Source: CAYUYH01 sp964449175
Lineage (GTDB): Bacteria; Planctomycetota; Phycisphaerae; SM23-33
Assembly (NCBI GenBank): GCA_964449175.1
Contig: CAYUYH010000009.1
Coordinates: 1 to 21,876 of the forward strand
Length of the DNA stretch: 21,876 nt
Reading direction: 5' to 3'
This document shows positions 1 through 7,120 of the stretch, piece by piece (positions within the stretch are counted from its first letter, which is position 1; the number at the start of each line of letters is the position of its first letter). A model generated the notes under the pieces. The model saw nothing but the letters and a program-made list of their open reading frames with translations, ran no database searches and had not been told where the DNA came from. The position numbers were made by a program, and so were the translations under genes.

Positions 1-1
1 G

Positions 2-820
2 AGCTGGATCGTGCCGCTGGAGGTGTGCTGGACGGTCTCCGCGGTCGGCATCATCGTAGCCGCTGCCGCTCCGCACCCGCTGATGCCGGCCGTGGCGCCC
101 AAGACCGGTGCGATGGCGCTGGCCGCGGGCGTTGGGCTGGCCATAGCCGTCGTGCTGCGCAAGTACGGGTTGATCAGGCCGAGCTTCGTGGACGCGGCCG
201 ACAGCGTCGAGGCGAAGCAGGAAGAACCGGCCAAGGACAAGTCCGGCAAGGGTAAGTCCAGCAAGGGCGACGCCAGGATCACCGCCGTGGCGATCACCAA
301 GGCCCACGGCGTCAACCCGCGGAAGGAGATCTTGCTGGAGGTAGTGTTCCTGGCCCCGGCGATCGTGCTGGCGGCTGTGGCGTACCTGGTTGTGGCGCAC
401 TGGCCCGCAGCGGCTGAAGCGTGGGCGAAGCTGGCCTCGCCGTCAGCCGGGGCGGTGGGGCGGCACGTCAGCGGTTTCTTGGCCGCCCTGTTCGGCTTTC
501 TCATCGGCGGTGCGTGCGTCTGGGGGGCGAGAATCTTCGGCACGCTCGCCTTCGGCAAGGAGGCCATGGGCATGGGCGACGTGGACATCATGGCCTCGGT
601 GGGCGCGGTGACCGGGTGGATCGTGCCGGTGGTGGCGTTTTTCGTGGCCCCGTTCTTCGGACTGCTGTGGGCGCTGGTGCTGTTCGCCCGTCGCAACCAG
701 AGGGAGCTGCCCTACGGGCCTTGGCTGGCGGCGGCGACGGCGTTGGTGATGCTCTTCCACGACAAGCTGGCGGAGATCCTGCGGCCCTACGCGGAGACAC
801 TGTCACTGCTGGGGAATTGA
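2..820 (+). CDS. Prepilin peptidase (type IV leader peptidase, A24 family), 5'-truncated
   Basis: Aspartic membrane protease that would cleave the leader of type IV prepilins or pseudopilins at the inner membrane. The reading frame is open to the window edge, so the true start lies upstream; the GTG at 11 is only an internal codon. The GxGD signature is visible as GMGDVD (residues about 187-192 counted from position 11), followed by a hydrophobic run, as in the second catalytic-Asp region of A24 peptidases. The beginning (IVPLEV) looks like the stretch that follows the first catalytic Asp, which would then lie just outside the window. A Lys/Glu/Gly/Ser-rich hydrophilic loop (residues about 60-100) separates two membrane segments and is longer than I would expect for the family. 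Converges on the response regulator. Family call fairly sure; substrate unknown. Confidence 0.8.
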   Translation, partial: SWIVPLEVCWTVSAVGIIVAAAAPHPLMPAVAPKTGAMALAAGVGLAIAVVLRKYGLIRPSFVDAADSVEAKQEEPAKDKSGKGKSSKGDARITAVAITKAHGVNPRKEILLEVVFLAPAIVLAAVAYLVVAHWPAAAEAWAKLASPSAGAVGRHVSGFLAALFGFLIGGACVWGARIFGTLAFGKEAMGMGDVDIMASVGAVTGWIVPVVAFFVAPFFGLLWALVLFARRNQRELPYGPWLAAATALVMLFHDKLAEILRPYAETLSLLGN

Positions 821-826
821 GATGTT

Positions 827-845
827 CGCCGCGACTTCCGCGGCG
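827..845. terminator. GC-rich hairpin between convergent genes
   Basis: Perfect 7-base inverted repeat CGCCGCG / CGCGGCG with a 5-base loop, lying in the 36-base gap between the prepilin peptidase stop and the response regulator stop. There is no T-run on either side, so it is not a classical intrinsic terminator. Its place between convergent genes suggests a bidirectional 3'-end or RNA-stabilising structure. Confidence 0.4.
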
Positions 846-856
846 CGCACTGCCGA

Positions 857-1246
857 CTAGCCTGTGCCCAGGACCTCGGCCAGCTTGCTGGTGAGCAGCT
901 CCGCATCCAGCGGCTTGCGGAGGTAGCCGTCCACGGGCAGGAAGTCGCCGGAATCCTCCGGATCGAGCCCGACGCCGGTCTTCTCCTCGATGCACGTGAG
1001 CATGACGATCGGGATGTCCTTGATTGCCTCGTCCTGGCGAATCTTGTAGGCCAGGTGGAAGCCCTCCGTGTCGCTGTCCATCATCACGTCCAGCAGCACG
1101 CAGTCGATGGACTCCGACCGCAGCTTCTCCATGGCCTCGGCGGAGTTGCAGGCCATCGAAACCTCATAGCCGGCTGAGGTTAGAATCAGTTCCGCAGCTT
1201 GCTGAAAGTCAACGTCGTCGTCGACGACAAGAACACGCTTGGCCAT
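857..1246 (-). CDS. Single-domain response regulator (CheY-like receiver)
   Basis: A 129-residue stand-alone receiver domain with no output domain. The acidic pocket is D9-D10-D11, the phospho-acceptor is D53 (in LLDVMMD), the switch Thr is T84 and the conserved Lys is K111 (in RKP). An insertion before the Lys (about residues 86-106, including DPEDSGDFLPVDG) lengthens the loop; I recall similar receivers near hydrogenase and bifurcating-enzyme genes in anaerobes, but cannot verify this here. The ATG at 1246 is preferred over an upstream start because it begins the receiver fold and follows a GGAGAG ribosome site. It is divergent from the hydrogenase operon. A phospho-donor could be the orphan histidine kinase at the other end of that operon (inference). 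Confidence 0.88.
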   Translation of the reverse strand: MAKRVLVVDDDVDFQQAAELILTSAGYEVSMACNSAEAMEKLRSESIDCVLLDVMMDSDTEGFHLAYKIRQDEAIKDIPIVMLTCIEEKTGVGLDPEDSGDFLPVDGYLRKPLDAELLTSKLAEVLGTG

Positions 1247-1286
1247 GTAAGTTCTCTCCGCCTCTGTCCGTGATGACGTAGGGATC

Positions 1287-1312
1287 GCGCCGGCTGCCGC
1301 GTTTGCCGGCGC
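1287..1312 (-). other. Inverted repeat in response regulator leader
   Basis: Perfect 8-base arms GCGCCGGC / GCCGGCGC with a 10-base loop. If the minus-strand promoter at 1328-1354 is real, this hairpin would form about 10 bases into the transcript. Function unknown. Confidence 0.4.
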
Positions 1313-1327
1313 CTGTCCTGCTTTGGC

Positions 1328-1354
1328 AGTATACCTTCTCCGCTCGCCCGGCAA
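1328..1354 (-). promoter_or_regulatory. Candidate sigma70-type promoter for the response regulator
   Basis: On the minus strand a strong -10 hexamer TATACT (1333-1328) is preceded by TTGCCG (1354-1349) with a 15-base spacer, which is short; sliding the -35 by one or two bases gives a normal spacer with a poorer match. Predicted start near 1321, giving a leader of about 75 bases. Motif match only. Confidence 0.4.
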
Positions 1355-1445
1355 CAGGCGCTTCCAGCCGGCAGGCGCAAGTCGCCGCCGAGGCGCCCGG
1401 AAAGGCGCGATGAAGGGCAATTCCGCGAAAAACTTGGCTGGCCAC

Positions 1446-1475
1446 TTGACGCATCCTCAAGGGGCCCGCTATGGT
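1446..1475 (+). promoter_or_regulatory. Candidate sigma70-type promoter of the hydrogenase operon
   Basis: TTGACG (1446-1451) and TATGGT (1470-1475) with an 18-base spacer, placed 92 bases before the first operon gene. Predicted start near 1482. A dyad CTTGA-N7-TCAAG (1445-1461) overlaps the -35, and the palindrome CACAATTTGTG (1481-1491) overlaps the predicted start, both in positions where a regulator could act. Confidence 0.45.
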
Positions 1476-1566
1476 ATGGCCACAATTTGTGCCGAGCAGT
1501 ACGCAGCTCAGTAGTCCGTGCATGGCCCACAGATCTCGAGACTCCTCCTCGGTAGGGCAGACAGCC

Positions 1567-2607
1567 ATGACGACGTACTACATCCCGGAGTCGCGGTTGT
1601 CGGACTTGGCCAGCGGGTCCGGAGGGGAGTCCACATTCATTCCGCACCCGACGAACCGGCTTGCCTGGCTGGATACGGCCGGCGGCGAGCCCGCCGACCT
1701 CAGTGGCCTGCGGCAGCCGAGAGCGGCCCAGAGCCCCAAGGGCGTGCTATTCCCGCCGGCGGAGTCGCTCGGGTCGTACGGCGCCTCGTCGGGTGCGGCA
1801 GCGGCCCTCGATGTGGGCAAGTGCGTCATCGTCGGCATGCGGGCGTGCGAGTTGAGGGCGCGCAACTACCTCGACAAGGTCATGCTCTCCGGCCAGTTCG
1901 CCGACCCGGCCTACGGCAAGCGCCGCGAGGCGACCGTCGTTGTCTCGACCGACTGCGTTGACTGCACCGAGTCGTGCTTCTGCAACCTTGTCGGCGGCAA
2001 GCCATTCTGCGAGGAAGGCTACGACGTCAACCTCACACCGGTGGAGGGCGGGTTCCTGGCCGACGTGGCCACCGACGCGGGCAAGGAGTGGGTCGGCGAC
2101 GCGGGCGACCTCCAGGAAGCATCGCCAGACATGCTCGCCAAGCGCGACGAGATCCGCAGCAAGATGGTCGAGCGCCTGGAGGCCCAGAACGCCGAGTTCG
2201 ATATCTCCGCGACGGACGCCGCCTCGCCGACGCTGCCGCTGGACGCCGACGAATCGTGGCAGAAGTTCGCCGCCGACTGCGTGGAATGCGGCGCGTGCAC
2301 GCACATCTGCCCGACGTGCTATTGCTTCTACCTCTACGATCAATCCCTGGGCGCCGAGCAGTTCGAGCGCCTGCGCACCTGGGACAGTTGCCTGTTCAGC
2401 ACATACCATCGCATGGCCGGCGGCGAGCACATGAAGCTCAGCCCGCGTCCGCGGTTGCTGAGCCGGTTGGCCAACCGCGTGCTGCACAAGTTCACATACT
2501 CCCTTCAGCAGTACGAGCTGCTCGGCTGCGTCGGCTGTGGACGATGCGTCGACGCCTGCCTGGGAGCCATCGACATCCGCCAGGTCGCCTCGGAGCTTGG
2601 GAAATGA
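1567..2607 (+). CDS. 4Fe-4S dicluster electron-transfer protein (sulfhydrogenase beta / AsrA-like)
   Basis: A 346-residue iron-sulfur protein of the family that includes the beta subunit of NAD(P)-linked sulfhydrogenases and AsrA of anaerobic sulfite reductase. It carries electrons between a flavin reductase and a catalytic module. The N-terminal domain shows GMRACELRARNYLDK (about 90-104) and DPAYGKRRE followed by C130-x2-C133-x3-C137-x-C139, typical of this family. Two ferredoxin-type clusters follow: C238/C241/C244/C248 (with extra Cys at 251 and 253) and C321/C324/C327/C331. The ATG at 1567 was chosen because the conserved N-terminus starts there; an upstream in-frame start at 1471 lies inside the promoter. 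It is the first gene of the operon and overlaps the next one by 4 bases (ATGA), the same beta-gamma order as in sulfhydrogenases. Probably cytoplasmic. Confidence 0.82.
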   Translation: MTTYYIPESRLSDLASGSGGESTFIPHPTNRLAWLDTAGGEPADLSGLRQPRAAQSPKGVLFPPAESLGSYGASSGAAAALDVGKCVIVGMRACELRARNYLDKVMLSGQFADPAYGKRREATVVVSTDCVDCTESCFCNLVGGKPFCEEGYDVNLTPVEGGFLADVATDAGKEWVGDAGDLQEASPDMLAKRDEIRSKMVERLEAQNAEFDISATDAASPTLPLDADESWQKFAADCVECGACTHICPTCYCFYLYDQSLGAEQFERLRTWDSCLFSTYHRMAGGEHMKLSPRPRLLSRLANRVLHKFTYSLQQYELLGCVGCGRCVDACLGAIDIRQVASELGK

Positions 2608-3425
2608 TATCTGCAAATCCGTTCATGCCCGCACCGGCAAAGGTGACGGAGGTCATATCCGAGACCCCGACGATAAAGACGCTGGTGCTGGCCCCGAGCG
2701 AGCCGCTGAACTTCAAGGCTGGGCAATTCATCCAGCTCACGCTGCCGGGCGTGGGCGAGGCGCCGTTCACCCCCTCATCCTCGCCGCTAGAGCCGGAACG
2801 CCTGGAAATAACCATACTCAAGACCGGGGCTGTAACCGACAGGTTCCACGGGCTGCAGGCCGGCGCGACGGTGGGCCTGCGCGGGCCGTTCGGCAAAGGC
2901 TATCCCCTAGAGAAGCTCTCCGGCAAGGAGGTGCTGGTCGTCGGGGGCGGCGTGGGGCTTGCTCCTCTGCGGGCGCTGATACTGGCCCTGCTGGCAGACA
3001 TCGGCGCCGTCAAGCGCATGAGCATCAAGTACGGCGCCAGGTGCATGGAGGAGCTGCTGTACCGCGGCCAACACGACGAATGGGCGAAGAAGTCCAAGAA
3101 GGTGGATTTCACCTGCACCATCGACAATCCGCAGAAGGGCTGGACGGGCCACACCGGCGTCGTCACCACGCTGCTGAAGGGCGTGGACGTCGACAAGCCC
3201 AAGACGGTGGCCTTCGTCTGCGGGCCCAGCGTCATGCTGAAATTCACCACGCTCGCCCTGATGGAGGAGGGATTCACCGAAGATCAGATCTACCTGTCGA
3301 TGAACCGGCGCATGAGCTGCGGAATGGGCCTGTGCGGACGGTGCAATATCGGGCCGTACTATCTGTGCAAGGACGGCCCGGACGTGAACTACGCGCTGAT
3401 CAAGGATTACCCGTATGTGTTCTAG
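2604..3425 (+). CDS. FAD/NAD(P)-binding oxidoreductase with 2Fe-2S tail (sulfhydrogenase gamma / AsrB-like)
   Basis: A 273-residue ferredoxin-NADP reductase-fold protein of the dihydroorotate dehydrogenase electron-transfer (PyrK/HydG/AsrB) type. It would exchange electrons between NAD(P)H and the Fe-S chain through FAD. FAD domain about 10-105 with APFTPSSSP (53-61) in place of the usual R-x-Y-S; the flavin-phosphate GPFG segment is near 94-97. The nucleotide domain has GGGVGLAPLR (114-123) and FVCGP (204-208). The C-terminal 2Fe-2S motif is C239-x4-C244-x2-C247-x7-C255. The start overlaps the previous stop as ATGA, so translation is probably coupled. It forms a diaphorase pair with the upstream dicluster gene. 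Whether NADH or NADPH is preferred cannot be read from the sequence with confidence. Confidence 0.85.
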   Translation: MISANPFMPAPAKVTEVISETPTIKTLVLAPSEPLNFKAGQFIQLTLPGVGEAPFTPSSSPLEPERLEITILKTGAVTDRFHGLQAGATVGLRGPFGKGYPLEKLSGKEVLVVGGGVGLAPLRALILALLADIGAVKRMSIKYGARCMEELLYRGQHDEWAKKSKKVDFTCTIDNPQKGWTGHTGVVTTLLKGVDVDKPKTVAFVCGPSVMLKFTTLALMEEGFTEDQIYLSMNRRMSCGMGLCGRCNIGPYYLCKDGPDVNYALIKDYPYVF

Positions 3426-3491
3426 TTGGTGCTGACGTACGGCGGGTCCGCGGGCCGCGGGCCTGCCGAGGGCTCTGGGATCAGCGCCTCC

Positions 3492-3496
3492 GGAGG
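3492..3496 (+). promoter_or_regulatory. Shine-Dalgarno site deciding the start at 3505
   Basis: GGAGG ends 8 bases before the ATG at 3505. It lies inside the perfect 12-base palindrome GCCTCCGGAGGC (3486-3497), so part of it could pair with the upstream half. Confidence 0.6.
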
Positions 3497-3504
3497 CCGC
3501 TACG

Positions 3505-5151
3505 ATGGCTGCTGTCCAGACAGGTCAGGCTGCCCCTTCGCGGTGCACTCTGTGCCCCGCAGCTTGCGGACTTCTCTTGGCCGCCGCCGGGCCCGACGCG
3601 TGGCGAGCGGAATACCCACCCGACGACGCCGGCGGGCTGTGTCCGCGGGGCTCGGCCATCTGCGAGCTGCTGAGCTCCCACCGCAGGATCAAGGATGCCC
3701 GCAAGCCCGTCGGCGGCGTGCTCAGCACCATCGGCCTGTCGGAGGCGATTGGCGAGATCATCTCCCGGGCGTCCGGCAAGGGCGTGACCGTCTTTCTGGA
3801 CGGGAACGTCCCGGGCGAGCAGCTGGATTCGGCCGTGGCCGCCTGCGGCGCGTGGGGCGACGCGAAACTATGCATCGTCGTCGAGCCGGCTGATGAGCAG
3901 ATGCTGACGGGCGTCGAGGCGAGCGGCGCGGACTATCTGCCGGGGGCTAAGCTCGCCGAGTGCGATGGATTCGTCATCATCGGCGACGCGTTCTCCGCCA
4001 ATCCCATGTGCACCCGCGGAGTGCTGGACCGCCGAAGCAACCAGCCGCGAACGCCCATCGTAGTCATAGACCCCGCCGCCGGCACGGCGAGTAAGTTCGC
4101 CACTCATAACGTCGCCGTCGCAGCCGGCATGGAGCTTGCGGCCCTGGCGGCGGTGGTGGCTGCGGCTGGCGTCGAGAAACTGCCCAAGGGCGTTAAGGCT
4201 GCCGACGGAATGCCCTCTGCCGAGGCGGCCGGGGGCGCAATCGCCGGATGTAGTTGCCTCGGCGTGCTCATCGCGGCTGAATACGGCCGGCCCGTGCCTT
4301 GGCGGCAGATCGGGCAGGTCGCCGGCGCGCTCGCCAAGGCCAAAGGGGGCGGCGTGGCCGCACAGACCGTTGGCGCCAACGCGCTGGCGGCAGTGCGGAC
4401 GGCTGCCAAGGCCGAGACCGCCTCGCTGGCCGAGGCGCTGAGCGACGATGCCGCCCTGCGCGTGGCGATAGGCTGCGACCTGGTCGGTATGCTGGGCCGC
4501 AACGACCTGAACATCTTCGCCGCCGCGGCGGCAGTGGCGAACGAGACCGCCGCTGCCGCCGAGATCGTCCTGCCCCTTGCGCTGAACGAGGAGCTCGGCG
4601 GGACGGTCATGCAGGACTGCGATCAGCCCACGCGGGCGGCGGCCCTTATGCCACCGCCGGCGGGCGTGCCCTCCCCGGCGGAGCTGATAGCCGCCCTCGC
4701 CTTCCAGGCGGGCGCCAGGCAGACCGCGGCGGCGAAGGGCTTCAAGCTGCCCCCCAGGGTCAAGGCCGGCGCCGCCGCGCCCAAAGCGACGTGGACCGAC
4801 CCCTCTGCTCCGATCGTGCTTGCCGGCAGGCAGGCCGCCAACAGCGGCTGCGGCGCCGTCACCGGACAGGCGTCCTGGCAGATTGCGTTCAACGATGCGC
4901 CGCAAGTGCGCGTCTCAGCCGACCTGGCCGAGGCACACAACATTGCCAACTTGGCCTTGGTGAGTCTCAGCATCGGCGGGGCGACACTGAGCTGCCGCGT
5001 TCGTATCGCTCCCGAGCTGGGCGCCGGCGTGGTCGTCCTGCCCGAGGGCCTGCCCCAGGTCAGGCGCCTGATGCCGAGCAAGATCGACAAGGCCGCCTCC
5101 ACAGTCACCAGCGCGCCCGCGCCCGTGCCGGCGGGCCTGTTTGGCGGATAG
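3505..5151 (+). CDS. Molybdopterin oxidoreductase-like protein, shortened and probably lacking Mo chemistry (NuoG-like)
   Basis: A 548-residue protein related to the formate dehydrogenase / FwdB / NuoG superfamily. The N-terminal [4Fe-4S] site is intact: C14-x2-C17-x3-C21-x24-C46, followed by PRG. A segment resembling the nucleotide-binding region of the family follows (GDAFSANPM about 161-168, then VVIDPAAGTASKFA about 186-199), and a typical NE(L/E)GGT-like segment near 361-367. Formate dehydrogenases are longer (around 700 residues) and carry a catalytic Cys or Sec in a C/U-H-x-P context. Here C123 lies in the corresponding region, but the neighbouring His-x-Pro signature is missing. The protein is Ala/Gly-rich. 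It sits between the diaphorase pair and the HycB-like ferredoxin, so I infer a structural and electron-relay role, as NuoG has in complex I. A divergent active formate or formyl dehydrogenase is the alternative. Confidence 0.68.
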   Translation: MAAVQTGQAAPSRCTLCPAACGLLLAAAGPDAWRAEYPPDDAGGLCPRGSAICELLSSHRRIKDARKPVGGVLSTIGLSEAIGEIISRASGKGVTVFLDGNVPGEQLDSAVAACGAWGDAKLCIVVEPADEQMLTGVEASGADYLPGAKLAECDGFVIIGDAFSANPMCTRGVLDRRSNQPRTPIVVIDPAAGTASKFATHNVAVAAGMELAALAAVVAAAGVEKLPKGVKAADGMPSAEAAGGAIAGCSCLGVLIAAEYGRPVPWRQIGQVAGALAKAKGGGVAAQTVGANALAAVRTAAKAETASLAEALSDDAALRVAIGCDLVGMLGRNDLNIFAAAAAVANETAAAAEIVLPLALNEELGGTVMQDCDQPTRAAALMPPPAGVPSPAELIAALAFQAGARQTAAAKGFKLPPRVKAGAAAPKATWTDPSAPIVLAGRQAANSGCGAVTGQASWQIAFNDAPQVRVSADLAEAHNIANLALVSLSIGGATLSCRVRIAPELGAGVVVLPEGLPQVRRLMPSKIDKAASTVTSAPAPVPAGLFGG

Positions 5152-5153
5152 AT

Positions 5154-5702
5154 ATGAATACGACCGCATCGAACGTTGCAGTGGACAAGCGAGTCCTGAT
5201 CGACCTGGACCGCTGCATTGAGTGCCGCTCATGTGCGGCTGCGTGCTACTACAGCCACACCAACATGCCCGCGGTGAACTTCGCCCGCGCCGGCTGGGCG
5301 CTGCTGCCGGTGATCTGCCGCCAGTGCAAGGCGGCCTCCTGCGTGGAGGCCTGCCCGGCTGAGGCGATGGTCCGTGAGGACAACGGCGTGGTGCGAAGGC
5401 GGCTGTTCAGGTGCATCGGATGCGGCTCGTGCGCGAGGGCGTGTCCGTTCGGCGTGCTGCCCAGCGAGTTGGGCGGCAACCCGGCGTCCTCGCGCAGCCC
5501 CGAGCGAGTGAGCGGCCACCAGGTTGCCAAGTGCGACCTCTGCGCCGACAAGACCGCCACCGACGGCGACGCCGTGCCGAGGTGCGTGTCGGCGTGTCCG
5601 GCAGGGGCGCTGGTGTTCGCCGACGAGCGCCAGGCCGAGAAGCTCCACCTGACCGTGCTTGGCGGGCGAACCACCGGGCAGAATCCCTACAAGCGAAGGT
5701 AA
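5154..5702 (+). CDS. Four-cluster ferredoxin subunit (HycB/HyfA/FdhB-like)
   Basis: A 182-residue polyferredoxin of the HycB/DmsB family, the usual electron wire between a molybdopterin-type subunit and a hydrogenase. Sixteen Cys make four [4Fe-4S] sites: C21/24/27/31, C55/58/63/67, C87/90/93/97 and C127/130/144/148, the last with the longer spacing typical of the family. No signal peptide or membrane anchor is seen, so it should face the cytoplasm. The ATG lies 2 bases after the previous stop and the stop is 3 bases before the NuoH-like start. That position fits a role linking the NuoG-like subunit to the hydrogenase arm. Confidence 0.87.
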   Translation: MNTTASNVAVDKRVLIDLDRCIECRSCAAACYYSHTNMPAVNFARAGWALLPVICRQCKAASCVEACPAEAMVREDNGVVRRRLFRCIGCGSCARACPFGVLPSELGGNPASSRSPERVSGHQVAKCDLCADKTATDGDAVPRCVSACPAGALVFADERQAEKLHLTVLGGRTTGQNPYKRR

Positions 5703-5705
5703 GTC

Positions 5706-6650
5706 ATGGAAACGGGCCTGACCATAATCTTGTTTCTCGTTGCCGGCTTCGGGACCCTCGCGCTGGGGCTTGTGTTCAAATGGGTCGACCGCAAGGTGAC
5801 CGCCCTGGTGCAGTGGCGCGTCGGCCCGCCGATCTATCAGCCGCTGGCGGACGTGATCAAGCTGATGGGCAAGGAGTCGATGATGCCGGCGAACGCGCGC
5901 GGCACGGGCTTCCTTGCGGCGCCCGTGGTGGCGCTGGCGGCGACCGCGGTGGCCGCGGCCATCCTGTGGCGGGCAGTCTTCCAGCCCGACCAGACGTTCC
6001 TGGGCGACCTCATCGTGGTCGTCTACGTGCTGGTCATCCCGGCCCTGATGACCATGGTCGGCGCGTCGGCCAGCGGCAATCCGCACGCCTCGGTCGGCGC
6101 CGGCAGGGAGATGAAGCTGCTGCTCAGCTACGAGCTGCCGATGCTGCTGGTGCTGCTGGTGGCCGTGGCGCGGACGGGCTGGTCGTTCGAGATCGGCAAG
6201 ATCATCCAGGCTCAGGGCGCCTCGTCGGTCGCCTGGAGCATATCGGGCGCGCTGGCGCTGATCGTGGCGATCCTGTGCATGCAGGCCAAGCTGGGCCAGG
6301 TGCCATTCGACCTGGCCGAGGCTGAGTGCGAGATCATGTCCGGCGTCTACGTGGAATACTCAGGCCCGCAGCTTGCCTGCTGGCTGATGACGCGGGCGAT
6401 GCTGCTGGCGCTGATGCCGCTGTTGCTGGTCGTGGTGTTCTGGGGCGGCATGAGGCCCGGATGGGGCGTGCTGCTGTTTCTGGTTAAGTATGTCGTGCTG
6501 GTCGCGCTGGTGACGCTGATCCGCAACACCAACCCGCGCCTTCGCATCGACCAGACGATGAAGCTGTTCTGGTTCTTCCTGACTCCCCTGGCCGTGGTGG
6601 CCGTGATCCTTGCCCTGGCGGGGCAGTCGGAGGGAATCGCATGGCTCTGA
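5706..6650 (+). CDS. Membrane subunit of group 4 hydrogenase, NuoH-like (HycD/HyfC/MbhM family)
   Basis: A 314-residue hydrophobic protein with about eight transmembrane segments. It anchors the hydrogenase arm and carries charged residues linking redox chemistry to ion movement. Family marks are VDRKVTALVQWRVGPP (about 27-42), then a polar KLMGKESMMPAN loop, and the acidic loop FDLAEAECEIMSG...EYSG (about 201-220), which corresponds to the Glu-rich loop of NuoH and HyfC. Length matches the family (about 300-325). Its stop overlaps the start of the small subunit by 10 bases. Confidence 0.9.
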   Translation: METGLTIILFLVAGFGTLALGLVFKWVDRKVTALVQWRVGPPIYQPLADVIKLMGKESMMPANARGTGFLAAPVVALAATAVAAAILWRAVFQPDQTFLGDLIVVVYVLVIPALMTMVGASASGNPHASVGAGREMKLLLSYELPMLLVLLVAVARTGWSFEIGKIIQAQGASSVAWSISGALALIVAILCMQAKLGQVPFDLAEAECEIMSGVYVEYSGPQLACWLMTRAMLLALMPLLLVVVFWGGMRPGWGVLLFLVKYVVLVALVTLIRNTNPRLRIDQTMKLFWFFLTPLAVVAVILALAGQSEGIAWL

Positions 6651-7081
6651 GGAATTGGGCATTGCGGAAGTCGTTGTGGGTCTACCACGTCAACACCGGC
6701 GCCTGCAACAACTGCGACATCGAGGTGCTGGAACTGCTGACGCCGCGCTACGACATCGAGCGCTTCGGCATGATACTGGTCGGCTCGCCCCGTCACGCGG
6801 ACGTGCTGGCCGTTACCGGCACCTGCACCAGGCAAGCCATGCCGCGTTTGCAGGAAGTCTACCTCCAGACGCCCAAGCCATGCGTGGTGCTGGCCGTCGG
6901 ATCGTGCGCGGGCGCGCAGGGCATATTCACCGAGGCATACCACATGGGCCCCACCGTCGACGAGGCCATCCGGGCGGTGGACCCCAATGCCATCATCGCA
7001 TACGTGCCCGGCTGCTCGCCCAAGCCGGAGGCAATGATCTCCGCGGTCGTCAAGGCCATGGAGCTAATCAAGACGTTGTAG
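6641..7081 (+). CDS. Group 4 [NiFe] hydrogenase small subunit, NuoB-like (HycG/HyfI/MbhJ family)
   Basis: A 146-residue protein carrying the proximal [4Fe-4S] cluster beside the NiFe site. Cys candidates are C22 and C25 (TGACNNCDIE), C62 (TGTC), C89 (VGSCA) and C125 (PGCSP), in the NuoB/MbhJ arrangement. The short length and lack of a twin-arginine signal fit cytoplasm-facing group 4 enzymes and not periplasmic uptake hydrogenases. It starts inside the end of the NuoH-like gene (ATGGCTCTGA), implying translational coupling. Confidence 0.92.
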   Translation: MALRNWALRKSLWVYHVNTGACNNCDIEVLELLTPRYDIERFGMILVGSPRHADVLAVTGTCTRQAMPRLQEVYLQTPKPCVVLAVGSCAGAQGIFTEAYHMGPTVDEAIRAVDPNAIIAYVPGCSPKPEAMISAVVKAMELIKTL

Positions 7082-7120
7082 ACGCAATTGGGCCGCCGGT
7101 CGCGGCCCGGGAGTAGTGAG

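Larger units (their letters stand above)
1247..1566. other. 320-base divergent intergenic region
   Basis: Non-coding spacer between the response regulator (minus) and the hydrogenase operon (plus). It holds a candidate promoter for each direction, a hairpin-forming inverted repeat at 1287-1312 in the regulator leader, and two short dyads at 1445-1461 and 1481-1491 around the operon promoter. No convincing gene is seen; reading frames here are short extensions of the flanking genes. Confidence 0.7.

Noticed and set aside
1481..1491. Rex operator
   Set aside because: The palindrome CACAATTTGTG has the half-sites in the reverse order and wrong spacing compared with the TTGTGA-N6-TCACAA consensus.
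1747..2616. 289-codon minus-strand frame opposite the dicluster gene
   Set aside because: Ala/Val/Arg-rich composition without motifs; the plus strand encodes a clear Fe-S protein with ordered Cys motifs.
3868..4905. Long open frame on the minus strand (345 codons) opposite the molybdopterin-like gene
   Set aside because: Arg/Gly/His-rich translation without family motifs, fully antisense to a conserved gene; a shadow caused by high GC.
3505..5151. Calling this gene a functional formate dehydrogenase, making the operon a formate hydrogenlyase
   Set aside because: Too short and without the catalytic Cys/Sec-His-x-Pro signature; no in-frame TGA that could encode selenocysteine. Kept as an alternative only.
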